Assembly: GCA_964034945.1 (NCBI GenBank)
Contig: OZ035962.1
Coordinates: forward strand, 108,329,534-108,393,533
Direction: 5' to 3'
Length of the DNA stretch: 64,000 nt
From: Chrysopilus asiliformis
Taxonomy: Eukaryota > Arthropoda > Insecta > Diptera > Rhagionidae
Shown here piece by piece: positions 11,024 through 23,382 of the stretch. Position 1 is the first letter of the stretch, and every line of letters starts with the position of its first letter. The notes under the pieces are model-generated. The model was given only the letters and a program-made list of their open reading frames with translations. It ran no database searches and was not told the DNA's origin. A program made the translations under genes and the position numbers.

Positions 11024-13543
11024 ATATAGATGCACAACACCTTTAAGAAGCGATAATTGGTTCTGGTTCCCATTGAATTCATTATCATATCGCCTTAAGC
11101 ACAGACAGATGTAAGCTGACAACAAAATTAAATTGATATCAACAATTCCTACTTTCAAACAAAATCTTAAAGGATTATCTATAGGCAAAAGGGAAAAAAA
11201 GTTTGATTTAAGCAATTAATGAGGAAAATTCATTAAAATTTTTTTAGCTCTTATCGTATAGAGATGGTAAATAATTTTGTGTAAAAGAAAAACATCTTAA
11301 ACGTTAATTACGAACAGTAAAGGCATTTGAAAATTTCTTTCAAAAACAAGAGGAACTTTATGGACATAAAATATCTCGACACGAAGTTGAAGTAAAAACG
11401 AAGATGTTTATTGACTTAATAAAGGGTAAGGTGACCCTCTAAAATAAAACCACATGCCAATCTTATTGGTTTGACTTTGGTAAACAAATGAAAATTTGGG
11501 GTCAAGTTACAAGACAACAGAAGATTTTTCTTTCCTGGTATTTCGGTTTCGGTTTCGGTAAACGATGGATGACAACATTATTAGCACTTTGTGAACTTTG
11601 ACCCAAGGAGTTTTTATTTGAATACCGGAAAAAGGATATATTAGTGCTGGCCACATGAAAGACAGTAGGAATAAAAGACGGTTTTTATCGAAATAATGGA
11701 AGAAATTCAACTCAGTTTCTTTATTAAACTACTTTTCGTTGTGGTTTTGAAAATCTGAGAAAATGCTGAAATTAACTAAACTGATTAAGGCGTATTTGTA
11801 ACTATACCTTTAGAGTAAATTTACGATAAACTCAAAGGCGAACACATAAAAAAATCTACAAATGTCAGAGGGACAATCGGCATCCTCATTTTCAGAACTT
11901 TTAACTGAATTTTGATTCAAAAAATCCATTTGTATAAAGAACGAGAGAAGAAGTTGTCCGATTGAATTTTAATGTATGAAAGAGTTATGTAAATTCACAT
12001 TATAAACACTTTTTGTATTTATAAATTTTTCAGTATTATGCCTCGTTTTCAAGGAAATCGCAAAAAAGTATATAACTGGTATGGGGGGATGAAGACAAAG
12101 TTGTCCGTTTTTGCCAATTCCAGAATTTAGACTAACTTTTGACGAGAAATTTATTTAGGGCCATTAAAAATGCGTCATTGCGGTGAAACTCGCAAAAAAT
12201 GATATTTGGGTTTTCAAAGAGGCGCAATCTTTGCGAAAAGTTGGTGGTGATGGTGTGGGTTTGAAGAATAAATAAAATTCGGAACAAAATTAGCGGAATA
12301 ATGTGTCTAAACTAGTTTAGAATACGATTTTTAGTAACTTAACAATACATGAATTGTCAATTCCAGCTCTATTTAAAAAAAAGCTGTATCGAAAATTAAA
12401 AATACTGGGAAAGTTGGATTTTTTAACCGGGCGTAAATTCACTACACCTTTTTTTGAAAGCTTTTTTTTTAAAATTTTTAATCGGTTCTATTCAAAGTGC
12501 TATAAAAATTTCTAAAAACATTTTTAAACAACTCATAAATATATGAACTTAATTCACCAAAACTTAGTCTTGCGTTTCGAAATGAATATTGACAAAGATA
12601 TTTTTTTTGGGAAAATCTTTGGGCGGAAAATTGTCAATCAGAATCTTGTACTTTCTTCCCCTTATGCATATCCCGAAAAGTAAACACTAAAAGCGACAAA
12701 AGGGATAAATAGACAAGAGTTACTTTTCTATCATAAAAACAAATTTCCGCATTGACGAGCACTGATTGCTTGCGTTTTTATTGATGCGTAAGAAAGGATC
12801 GTCACATATTCTTCCCTCAGACGCATGTAAAATCGTTTTTATCATGAATATGTGTGACTTCCGTGAAATCCATGGATAATGGAAATACATTCTCCCGCTG
12901 GATATTTATCAGAATTTCGAACTTCTTGTGCCCGAAGGTTTATTCACTTGTAGCTAAATATACAATGATGAGAATAACAAAAATAATGTCGAAATCCTCT
13001 TATAACTCCAAGTTCATTAAAGGGTATCAAAACGAATGGAGGACAAAATCTAGGAAGCGAAGACAAAGCTTTCGAGATCTGCCCAATAGGAATTTAAACT
13101 GAAACGGTGACAATTTAACTTTTCTGTTGAAAGTTTTATAATTTTTCATCTAATTTACGAATTCACGGCAGTTTATTTGGAAATGCAAACTCTATATATT
13201 TAGGATGACCTACGCCCTCGAGTTATAAAAACAATGCGGGAGGAGATAGAATATTGTTTGTTAAATGAAATAAACTTCTGGAATGTTCATTTAATTTGGT
13301 TCATTAAAACTGCAGTAAGTTAATTTGAAGGCAAAATTTTACAGCGGATACGAAAAGCGATGAAAATTCAACTTATTTCAGTGCTGCATTAATAAAGTTA
13401 AACAAAAAGCTGTGCAATTCTATTTTGTGATAGAGATTATTTGTTTACAAAACAAATTAGGGACTTTCTTAACTCGAAATTATGATGCATTTGTAATAAA
13501 AATATATAGAATGTGAGAAAAAATTAAGGAAAGGAAATATCTT
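11024..13543. other. No gene recognised
   Basis: AT-rich DNA without a convincing exon. The longest frame (12854-13102, 82 codons) has no family resemblance I can see and no splice context. Confidence 0.35.
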
Positions 13544-14483
13544 CATACTAGCTTGCATACCCGTCGTTGCCGGGCTAAGCTTTCTGTCTAAATTTTAGAA
13601 TACGAAGAAAACCGGAAAGAACTTAAAAACTTTTTAATGGGTCTATGTTGGGGCTGGACCCCCGACAAACATCTATGCCAAATTTCAGCCAATTGGTTCA
13701 GTAGTTTCCCCGCGAAAGAGTAAGATAGCGCAAAAACTAAGTTTCGAAATCACTTTACCCCCTCCCCTTACTCCCCCCACCCCTCGCGATACTTTTCCGT
13801 ATGCCTATGTTGGAACCAGAATTACCACAGACACTCATGCCAAATTTCAAGTCAATCGGTTCAGCCGTTTTTGCGTGAAAGAGGAACAGACAGACAGACA
13901 GACAGACAGACATCAACTCATTTTTATACCCGTATGGTGAAACCAAAGGGTATATTAACTCTGCTTTACCGTTTGTAACGCCAAGATCTCGTCATCACAC
14001 ACAAAAATGAATTACACCAGTGTGTTTAGAATGATAAAAAAAATTGAATTTTGCATGTCCGTCCGTCTGTCTGTCCGTCTGTGGCGCGGATTGCGGGCGC
14101 ACGGATTGAGCTAGAGACTTTAAATTTTGCGTAGATCTGTTTTTCGTAAAATGCGAGGCTAAGTTCGTTCATGGGCAAAAATGGACCATTAAGGGGGTAC
14201 CCCCCATACGAACGAAAACGTTTTTTGTAAATATCGCAAAAACGGTGCATCTCATCAAAAAAGTCCAAGAACAAAAGTTATTTAGGATATGATTCTACAT
14301 AAAACTTACAAACATCAAAATCCGATTGGAATAAATTTTAAAAAATCTTATTGGAAAATTTGACTTCAAAGTGGAATTTTTGTACACTGTTCGAATTTTG
14401 ATACGGATATCACCATACGGGTCTCCAATGATTGCCAGATTGGCAATTATAGCTTTTGTTATGTTTATATATTAGTATGATGA
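13544..14483 (+). repeat. Repeat family B, copy 2, split by a HINE insertion
   Basis: Family-B start (CTAGCTTGCATACCCGTCGT) at about 13548, a GACA repeat at 13887-13911, then the conserved tail CATCAACTCATTTTTATA is interrupted at about 13925 by HINE copy 3; the missing tail (TTTATATATTAGTATGATG) resumes at 14464. This shows that B was in place before the HINE inserted. Confidence 0.75.
13925..14464 (+). mobile_element. HINE/DINE-like element, copy 3 (nested)
   Basis: Same ends and 3' hairpin as copies 1 and 2, with a short TCCG/TCTG core (14057-14080). Inserted within the T-rich tail of repeat B, consistent with insertion between T residues as known for Helentron-type elements. Confidence 0.7.
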
Positions 14484-14507
14484 TTTCGTATGATGATTTC
14501 GTTTATC

Positions 14508-14604
14508 AAGGATGAACATTTTTAGGTTGTAGATTTCAGAAATTAATTTATCTCATATCTATAAATTCATTTCTAAAATCTACAACCTAAAAATTTTCAT
14601 CCTT
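14508..14604. repeat. Inverted repeat (hairpin) about 97 bp
   Basis: AAGGATGAACATTTTTAGG at the left pairs with AAAAATTTTCATCCTT at the right; the arms are roughly 43 bp with a few mismatches and a short central loop. Confidence 0.65.
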
Positions 14605-14995
14605 AAGAAAAACGTAGCATAAAAATTTTATTTTCAAGCAACAAAAAAAAAGGAAAATTACCACTTTTAAATAAAATTTGTAATAATGATTTTACTACGA
14701 AAAAAAATGTGACTCCATCCATAAACTATCGTCATCAAAATGGGGGAAATGGAAAACCTGGCTATGAATAAAAATATAAATTGCATTGAGAACTAAATTT
14801 TGATACAACATTTCCGAATAAATTCCGACATCCGATTGAGACAATGATATAAATTTTTATTAAAATCGTATAAGTATCAGTTACGGTGCCATTCACGTAA
14901 GTTTGGTTTTTTTTCTTATGAGATTTCATTTCTGTAAAAATCAGCAAAAACCAATCTTCAAACTGTAGGACACTTTAGACAATAATGAAGCATTT

Positions 14996-15529
14996 TTATT
15001 CAACAGACACCCCCGAAAGACAACACCTTTTGTTGTCTATTCCATCTATGAGTCTATCGACTTGTGGCAAAGGACGACTGTATCTACCAAGTATTGCAGT
15101 TATTGGATGTGGTCCATAAAAATTCATGAATTGCTCATCGATGTAGAACGATGTAGTTTTGTCTAAAAAAAAATCATCTCCACCTGGTGAACCTTGCCAA
15201 GAGGGAGGAGGGGGGTTTCGAGGACCACCATATCTTTTTTTTATTGTGAGATTTTCCCTGCTGCTATGCTGGCGTGATTCCTGCACCTTTCAACAGCTTT
15301 TTCTGGCTTCCAAAGGATAAGAGCATAGGATCTGGATTTATTCAGGCAAAGTTTTTCGTACTTTTGGTTTAAGTCGTTGGGTTTGGTATTTTGGATATCT
15401 ACTTACCGATTCCTTTTTGTTTCTATTTCTAATAATCCGATATGGTTGCTGACTTGGCGATACTTTATCAAAAGATTAAATCCAGTGGTTGCCACTAGGA
15501 TTTCGAAGTTTTCATAAGCCACCTGTTCG
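14996..15529 (-). CDS. Candidate two-exon coding fragment, possibly related to A1CF/RBM46-type RNA-binding proteins
   Basis: Two open segments on the minus strand, 15529-15407 and 15257-14996, join in phase across GT..AG (donor CG|GTAAGT, acceptor GCAGCAG|). The joined frame has protein-like composition and ends at a TAA. It contains ATTGFNLLI, then RYGGPRNPPPPSWQGSPGG and a stretch DDFFLDKTTSFYIDEQF. The order TG[FY]..., K[RK]YGGP..PPP.W.G loosely recalls the segment before RRM1 in A1CF/RBM46/hnRNP-R proteins, but the following part is too different to call an RRM. No start codon or further exons found, so it may be a pseudogene fragment or an unrelated gene. Confidence 0.3.
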
Positions 15530-15833
15530 CTATTGGATTATGTTGTCGGTGGCCGGCGGTGGCAATAGGTGGAAAGATTGGCTATGAAATGAGATCATAA
15601 ATATCGATTATGTTCACCAGATTAAGATTGCGGCTTTATCAGTTCCTTTCCGTTATCCATTTTAGGTTGAGAAAATCCTTTAATGGCATCAATGAAAATG
15701 TCATTTAACAACCAAAAGAGTGGGAGTTATGTGAAAAGTTTTTTTTTGTGGACGAGTGTAGAGTTTTTTTTGTGGATTTTTTAAAGTCATTTCAGTAAAA
15801 TTAAAAAATCTAGTAACTACTCCACAGAATTAA

Positions 15834-16414
15834 AACATAACAAAAGCTATAATTGCCAATCTGACAATTATTGAAAACCTGTATGCTGATTTAAGTGAAC
15901 AGCGAACAGTTGTACCAAAATTCCACTTTGAAGTCAAACTTTCCAATAAGATTTTTTAAAATTTATTCCAATCGGATTTTGATGTATGGCAGTATGGATG
16001 TATGGATGTAGAATCATATCCTAAATAACTTTTGTTCTTGGACTTTTTTGATGAGATGCACATTTTTTGAGATATACACAAAAAACGTTTTCGTTCGTAT
16101 AGGGGGGACCCCCCCCCCCCTCTCTAATGGTCCATTTTGGCCCATTAACGAACTTAGCCTCGAATTTTACGAAAATTGAATCTGCGCAAAATTTCAAGTC
16201 TCTAGCTCAATCCGTGCACCCACAATCCGCGCCACAGACGGACGGACGGTCGGACAGACGGACGGACGGACGGACGGACATGCTAAATTCAACTTTTTTT
16301 TATCATTCTAAACACACTGGTGTAAATTCATTTTTGTGTGCGATGACGGGATCTTGGCGTTACAAACGGTAAGGCAAATCTAATATACCCTTTGGTTTCA
16401 CCATACGGGTATAA
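15834..16414 (-). mobile_element. HINE/DINE-like element, copy 4 (minus)
   Basis: Reverse orientation: begins with AACATAACAAAAGCTATAA and the hairpin remnant, has a GACG/GACA core (16236-16279) and ends CACCATACGGGTATA. Confidence 0.7.
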
Positions 16415-17885
16415 AAATATCTCATGTGAACAGTACATGACTTTGTTACACAAAATCTGCGCAATTTATAACCGGACGAATAAAATTTTTAGTTTACTTG
16501 AAATCAATTTTAATTGAAATAATGGGGCATTAATAAATTTGATAGGAAACATCATGTTTCGATCTCAAGAATTCAATGTAAGATCATCATCAGACTGACA
16601 CAATTTTTTCTCTATTAGGTCGTATTTTTTCAAAATGTGACTAAAATTTTAGTAAAATCTGCATAAGACTCTTGGGAGGAAGCAATTTTTCCTTTTATTT
16701 TTCAAGAAAATTTTTTAATTAGAAAACAACACACTATGTTCATAGTACAATACCCACAGTTATGAAGTTAATGAAATCTACATTCAAATTAGGACTTGAA
16801 GTGTGTCTTATAGGCACTATGTAGAATACAACACTTTATTACCCTTTATTCGAATAGAGTATCGTACAATTGCGAAATGAGTAAATGACTCAATGAAGTA
16901 CAAAAGCATAATCGTCGGTACAAACATAACGCCATAAATTACATCCGTTCATAATTAAAAGAGCAATTATGTGGTATTCGAACACATGTTTCAAATGTAG
17001 CTAGCAGACTGCTTTTCAAACATACTATGCAGGAAGGTACCAATAAATGTATGCTTTGGTTCTCCAAAATAGTAGGAAGTTGCTGTTCTACTCTGAGGTA
17101 AAAGTGATGGAATTATCATAGTTGAAAATCTCCCGAACCTACACTACAGTTTCCGTATAGCTCTCGACTCGATGTAAATTCATATTCCTTGAAAAGTAGA
17201 GCAATAGATTCGACGTAATTTCGTCATTAGTTTATATGTTGGGGAATTCCCTGAACATCTAACCATTTCCAATGCTAGTACCTTGTTTGCATATGGGTTT
17301 TCTGCGGTTAAGCTTCTCATTACTGCGTGTTTTCGTCTATCCCTCCGTACAATTCAAGGGTAATTCGGCTCGTGTTTTCCAGCTTATGAAAATTAGTGTT
17401 AATTTGATTACCTGCCGGGGGAATTTGTTGTAACATTTATGAGGATTATAATTGCTCCATTCAGTATATGAGATTTTGGAAAAGCATTTAAATTGAGCTT
17501 TGAAAATGATTTTAGTTGGGCTGCAAATTCCGTGTGTCGCTCTATACGCACGCCAAGGACGATCTTTTTCTATTATATTATGTGCGGGATTAAATTTTTG
17601 ATTTACTTTTACACAAAGGATCAATACAAGAACCGGAAAATTAAATTGAGTAATCTATATTAGTTTACAACAAATTTCTTTATGTGGTTGGTTGGTTGAT
17701 TGGTTCGGTGGGAAGCTTATGCTTAGTTGACATTAGGCTGGTTGCCAGCTGTTTATTGACCAGCAACTAGAATACCAGTAACTTTTTGAGATGCAATTAT
17801 CAGCAGAAAATTAAAGCTGGCAAAAAAAAATGCGATTTTTGTAGTCTAAAATTTGATAATTCCAGAAACAACATAAGTGTTTCTA
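16415..17885. other. No gene recognised
   Basis: AT-rich, no recognisable exon; the longest frame (17624-17337, minus) has no known motifs. Confidence 0.35.
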
Positions 17886-18169
17886 CACTCAGAAAAATGG
17901 AGGGTAACTCGACGACCTACATACAGCGTAATTGGCCTCGGGCAGGCGCGCGTTCGCCTGCATGAGGGAAAGTAAAACTTGTGCTGACCTGTGACCGGAG
18001 AAATTCTGAAATTAAGCCACCAGCAGGTGAAGTAGGGCATTGGGGTGCAGCTCAATTGACCTTAGATAGGCATTTCGAGGATGTAATGTCATGTAATGGA
18101 AACCTCTGTCAGCCAGCTAGCGGTCAGAGTTTACCTGACAAAAAGTTGACCTGGACATTTTTCTGAGTG
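17886..18169 (+). mobile_element. MITE family D, copy 1
   Basis: Terminal inverted repeats CACTCAGAAAAATG and CATTTTTCTGAGTG, flanked by TA on both sides. Inverted counterpart at 35106-35377. Shared interior landmarks: AATTCTGAAATTAAGCCACC and CAGCTAGCGGTCAGAGTT. No coding capacity. Confidence 0.8.
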
Positions 18170-18339
18170 TATATATCTCTGTAAATTTTAATGTTTGGCA
18201 ATCACTAAATTTGTTTGCCGTTGTCATTTAGATGTCACACCAGCACGAAATCTGACAAAAAGTTGAAAGTTTCTAACTATTAGTTTAAATTTTCATGCTC
18301 CTTACATTCCAGAAATAATTACAACGGACATTTTAAAAA

Positions 18340-18630
18340 TACCAATCAAGAGAAATACGCCGCAAGCAAATCTTTTGAGATATTTGCCTTCTTTGTGGCG
18401 AATTGTTGAAAAAATGCGCCGCATGCGAAAAAAATGTGATTTACAACAACCTGCGGCAAAATAAAGTATTTTTTTGTATATTTGGTGATCGTTTTTTCTA
18501 GCGTTTGATGAATTATAACATTAAATTGAAAAATCCGGGACGAAAACTCAGTTTTCAGAACGCCGTTGCAACATGGGGTAATCCGGGACTGCTTCGGCCA
18601 TACCAGGACGTATTGCCACCCTACTCTCAA
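18340..18630 (+). repeat. Dispersed repeat family E, copy 1
   Basis: Shares order and wording with 47125-47395: GCGCCGCA-type motifs, CTGCGGCAAAATA, AAAAATCCGGGAC, and an end GGACGTATTGCCACCCTAC. A shorter relic is at about 34795-34890. Non-coding, unclassified. Confidence 0.55.
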
Positions 18631-19255
18631 GGAAAATCTCGCGCGCGATCTTTTTGTGAAAAAAAAATTGTATGAACGCGAAGTCCTGCATTGATCGGTC
18701 AATGAATCGGTTTTTGGGAAATTGAAAACTTAGTCTTAAAAAAACTATTTTATCGCCTTCCAAAAAACCATACGTCATCAGGATTTAATACAAATCCTTT
18801 AAACTGTGTTCGAGATAAAATCACACAAAATTGAGAGGATTTCGAAAATTATTTCCGTTTTGTAAATTTTCAGTTTTAAATTTTCAAATCGTAAAAAAAA
18901 TAATTGAACCGTTCATAGTTAAATGCCACAATTATATTAATATGATTTATTTTTAAGTTTTTAATTTTACATATTAATAGTCAGTCTTAAAATATGACCT
19001 AATCATACTATCAAACTTAAACTTATTTAAACCAATGCGGATGTCTAATGAGTGAAAAATTAATATTACTGACGGAATTATTAAAATACGTATGGTCTAA
19101 CAGGTAATGGGAGTTCACAGATGGCATTGTGGGCGGGCATTGCCAAGAATCCAGCTAAAGCAATCCCCATGGAATCCGACACGGTAGTTGCACCCATTGC
19201 AAATTTCCTCTGAGCACTGGGTACTTCCCTTGATATTCGGTAGAAAGTAATATTG

Positions 19256-19642
19256 CTGAGTAATATTGTTCCCTCTTCGAATCTACCGCTCAGCGCGTCA
19301 TCAATGAAACCGAACGGTAATGTTAGTAACAGGCTTCCAGTTTCACTTTCTGATGTTTCGTTTGATGCCGAAAATGATTCTCCTCAACTAAAAGCCTGTG
19401 AGTGGACGGCCAATAAATTTTTATTCATTTCGAAGCTGGCGCCTTCCACCTCACCTATCGATATTTGTAGATGGCTAAGGAGTAAAGGAATCTTTTCATC
19501 CGAGGATGCTAATATGGTCAAGTGTTATGATCTCACCGCTAATAGGAAGTTGAATCGTGTGCCCACCTATCGCTCATTTAAAGTTGAAATTCCAGCTATG
19601 TACTTAGAGAAACTTCGAACTAAAATGCGAAAATCTTTGTAA
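19256..19642 (+). pseudogene. Retrotransposon ORF1-like fragment inside CLN3-B
   Basis: An open frame ending at 19642 on the strand opposite CLN3-B. The part with FLFISKLAPSTSPIDICRWL and TYRSFKVEIPAMYLEKL resembles the RRM-like/gag-like domain in ORF1 of some insect non-LTR retrotransposons. No reverse transcriptase is nearby. It displaces most of CLN3-B exon 5. AATATTACT-type sequence is repeated at the junction (about 19243-19270). Confidence 0.4.
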
Positions 19643-20755
19643 GAATATTGAAGTATTTTTGTTTATTTCTATATTGAATTTTGTATTTTATGACTTGTAC
19701 TTACCATTCCCTGATTTATAAAATAGTCGAATAGATAAACCGCTGTTAATGGAATCATATATTTGAGCAGAGTAACAAGACATTTAAGTTTATCCTTGAT
19801 GGTTCGTAATCGTGTGTCATCATCTTCGGCATCCTTTATTATACTCGAGGTCGAATCTGATTGTTCCTGTTGTGTCAGTGGCAAAGTTTTCGTTGGATGT
19901 CGTAAAACTACCCAAAATGCGATTCCCTCGATTACTGGGAATATCAACATTATTAGCATAGTATTCCGAGGACTGACATGCAACGACCGAAGGGCTGCAT
20001 ATGACAGTGAGCCTACCACTCCTGCACCACCAGTTCCTGATGACCACGTTGAAACTACGTTTCTTTAACGACGAAAGAAATCAAAAAAACAATTGATCAA
20101 TTGTGTCTGCAATTAAGCCGTAAAATATATTATATACTTATTGAAAAACGATGAATATGCTAAAAATGTTGTTTCTGTTAATCCTGTGCTGAATGAGGTG
20201 CAAACAACACCAAAAATTGCCATCCATTGAGCATTTGCAAAACCCACTAGAAGAAATCCTGAAGCTGACATGAAAATCGCAACCACCACTCGATAACTAG
20301 AAATATAGAATGTAAATTTAAATTTTAAGAATATTTTCAATTAAAAAGGTAGCAAGTGATAAAAATAACTTTTTTATAATCGATTGGACCAAGTTTTAGT
20401 TGAAAATCGGGACAACATAAGTATCGGATATGGAAATCAAACTATATACATACACTATATACATACATTTAGAAATAAAAACCTAACCGTACGTTCCCAC
20501 TCTTGCCGGATTTACGCGAATCACGACAAACGCGAGAGTGTTGACTTGATCCGCTGCGATTCGCTCGAATTGGGCTACGTTCGGCTTGGTGCCGAACGCT
20601 GGCAAAACAAGTCAAGCGATTGTGCCAATCGTTCTCCCTCTTGTAGCCCTCGAGTCTAAATACGTGCAGTTCTATGTTGGACTTTTTTAAACCACATTCA
20701 CATTCTTCCCAACATCACAAAACTAGTCAATTTCTTATAACTTCAATGATTTATA

Positions 20756-20992
20756 AAGGTTAAAGACCTAACATAACAATTTTGTATTTTAATAAAAACG
20801 CATCCTAAAACTTTTTTTATGATCTGGCAATGCTAAAACTTTAGTCAAGGTTTACATTTTAATCATGGTGAAGTTCACGAACGAGCAATGCCACACAGCT
20901 GGTCAAACAATTGAACTATTGAAGGAGAAGTTCGGTAATCGTGTAATCTCGAGAAATGGTCCGGTCGAATGGCCACCTCGCTCATGCGATTT
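20756..20992 (+). mobile_element. Tc1/mariner-like element, 3'-truncated copy (family with 54599-55138)
   Basis: After a TA, the start and leader match the 54.6-kb element (AACATAACAATTTTGTATTT, then CTTTTTTTATGATCTGGC). It encodes the transposase fragment CHTAGQTIELLKEKFGNRVI and WPPRSCD before breaking off. It lies in intron 2 of CLN3-B. Confidence 0.7.
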
Positions 20993-21460
20993 TTTAATTT
21001 TTTTTTCAAATTGCCTAAAGAATAAAAGATACTCACTGCACTAGAAAGGGTATAAAAGGCGCTGATATCTTAACGGACAGGGATGGAAGTATATTCGCTA
21101 GTAGAACTGCACCAGTTGAAACAAGATTACATGGACGATTTGAGTCAGATGAAACTTCAATTTTTTCTGCCTGAAAATTTGAAAGAAAAAATTAAAATTT
21201 TAATGTTATTCGAATTGATTGAAGAAAATTGTTCTTACGTCATGGACTTCGAATTGTTTGATGATGTCATGAGCTGCACTAAGCATCACAATATAACCGA
21301 AATTGCTGCATAATCCCAAAAACCAATAAGCAGTTAGATCGCGCCATAAATGCGGATCCTTTTGCTTTGAGATGTCTGAATCTTTGAAAATTGATGGTTT
21401 TTGCTTGAGATTCTCTCCGGTAGTTACTTCTTCCGGCGCTTGTTTATCCATTGACTCCAT

Positions 21461-21700
21461 TGTGTGAATCCTATTGAAGAATTAATCCGAGAGCAGCATT
21501 GATTTTGGTTAAATACTCGTGCCTTATCAGCCATTTGAACAACTTTATGTGATAGAAACGCAAATTTATCATTCATTTAATGTTTAGGATATCACGATTT
21601 TGTCAATAGTATCAAAATCAAACACTTGATCGAAATCTTTATATAAAGGCTTAAGAATGCCATATAAAACATCATACACTCGAACGATAGTAGCGATTTT
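21461..21700 (-). promoter_or_regulatory. 5' flank of CLN3-B, conserved with copy A
   Basis: Reverse complement shares colinear blocks with 37085-37307 upstream of copy A, for example ATCGTTCGAGTGTATGATG against ATCGCTCGAGTGTTAGATG. An AG sits shortly before each ATG (CTTCAATAG here, TATTCCTCAG in A), so a 5'-UTR intron is possible. A TATA-like TTATATAAAG lies near 21628-21640. Confidence 0.45.
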
Positions 21701-22819
21701 GATAAAAACAATATAGAAAAATAAATGGCCAATAATTCAAAAAACAAAAAAAAGTTATATAGTTACACTGAAAGAAATCGGACATGTATTTAGATCAAGA
21801 ATCGTCATTTGATTCAATTGCTTTTCATTTTCAGTCCAAAATTAAATGTTTTTTATTAGAATTAAAAGGGAAATACCAAACCATTCAATTTAATACATGT
21901 TATTTAAAACAAATGTATTGTATTTGATTTGAATACATTTAAAAATATTTAAAGTATTTAAAAGAGAAACCCAATCAGTTAAGTCAGAGAACAAATAATC
22001 TAGAGAATAAACTCTTAGAACAAATTTTTAGAGAAAATTTTTCCACTGTGAGATGAAGCAAAAGGATCCGATGTAACACGGAAAAAATTATCTATTCGAT
22101 TCCTCCATCTCATTCAATAGATACGACGAAAATGATTAGAAAATGTTCTCTCTGCTCCGTGCTCCCTAGTCTAAAAGTAATTAACTTTTAGGCCGTAGCT
22201 AGTGAATGATAGGGACATTTTTCCCCCCTTCGAAGGGGAAATTTGTCAAAAATTTGTTCGGCAGAGTTTTTTCTATATATCCCTTATTCTATGGTTAAGT
22301 TGACTGTGCGACAGAGTGCGCTTTCTTACGCCATGCAGTCAGTCAAAACAAATAACCGAGCATTTGTTTTGAATGTATGGACAATAATGTTGGGGCTAAT
22401 TGTCAATGGCGAATAGAAAAGGGAACTAAAGAGAATATTGGTCGTCGCTGGCGTCACACAAAAATACAGTTTTTTTGAGGATGTGGTGAAAAAAGATGTC
22501 GTAAAAAGGAAGTAGTGAATATCCCTTATGTTTGACCTTAAAATCCAAAAATAATTACAAAATTATATCAAATCGTTATTGAAATTTTTTTTACACAGAA
22601 GATTTGCAATTCATTTTTGTGTAGCTACAGAAAGTGACTCAGAAATTTTTGAAAAGTGATTTCTGATGACATTTCAAATAAGTGCTCGTATCTCTACGTA
22701 AACAGTGGTTTATCATAAAAACTGAAAAAAAAATTCTTTGAAATCTTCATTAGTAACATTTATTTCGTTTGCTCTTTCCATTTGTAAAAACGCAAATTTG
22801 TAAATTAGGACAATAAGTA
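21701..22819. other. No gene recognised
   Basis: AT-rich DNA between CLN3-B and a Tc1/mariner-like element. No coding signal seen. Confidence 0.35.
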
Positions 22820-23382
22820 CAGGGTGGGCCAGAATAGACACAGGGGTTTGAAGTCTTTATAACTTTTTTTTTTATTTTTATTTTTTTAATTTTGTTTCAG
22901 CATTTTGTTAAGAAGACTTGGGCAATTTAAAATGGACCTGTACACAATAGAACAACGAACCGGTGGGCGGTGGGCTCAATGGCTCTTTTACGGGACATGT
23001 TCGGCGGACGCATTATTTCGAAAAGAAGCGATTTCAATTGGCCTCCGCGTTCATCTGATCTAACGACTCCAGATTGTTTCCTTTGGGGATATTTGAAAGA
23101 AAAGGTGTACGTCAACAAGCCAACAACCATCAGCCAATTGAAAACCAACATTCGCAGTGAAATCGAGGCCATAACACGAAAGGTTATGGAAAATGTCTTG
23201 GAAAGAGCACGGATTTGCGAAGCAGAAAATGGCCACCACTTGCGGGATATAATTTTCCATGTTTAGACCAAAAATATTCCCCATCAATCAACTACATGTA
23301 TTTGAAAAAAAAATTATAGGTTTCGCTAAAATAAAAAATTTATAAAGAATTCAAACCCCCGCGTCTATTCTGGCCCACCCTG
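22820..23382 (+). mobile_element. Tc1/mariner-superfamily deletion derivative, 563 bp
   Basis: Terminal inverted repeats starting CAGGGTGGGCCAGAATAGAC, right end TCTATTCTGGCCCACCCTG, flanked by TA at 22818-22819 and 23383-23384. An open frame to 23266 holds the transposase C-terminal part (DMFGGRIISKRS, WPPRSSDLTTPDCFLWGYLK). The N-terminal DNA-binding domain and the first two catalytic aspartates are gone, so it is non-autonomous. Confidence 0.88.

Larger units (their letters stand above)
19081..21460 (-). pseudogene. CLN3 (battenin) paralogue B, last exon disrupted
   Basis: Exons on the minus strand: 21460-21239, 21170-21037, 20296-20138, 20062-19705, and a 3' remnant of exon 5 at about 19251-19081. 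Exons 1-4 are open, with the same phases as copy A and lengths 222/134/159/358 against 225/134/159/361. Hallmarks include [19 protein letters not shown] and [20 protein letters not shown]. The first two-thirds of exon 5 (about 85 codons of the transmembrane part) is missing; a retroelement-like ORF1 fragment occupies 19256-19642 in its place. A truncated Tc1-like element lies in intron 2. With four clean exons the loss is probably recent. A shortened product using a new acceptor cannot be excluded. Confidence 0.75.

Noticed and set aside
19256..19642. A host gene on the plus strand antisense to CLN3-B
   Set aside because: It replaces part of CLN3-B exon 5 and resembles retroelement ORF1 domains; no promoter or flanking exons seen.
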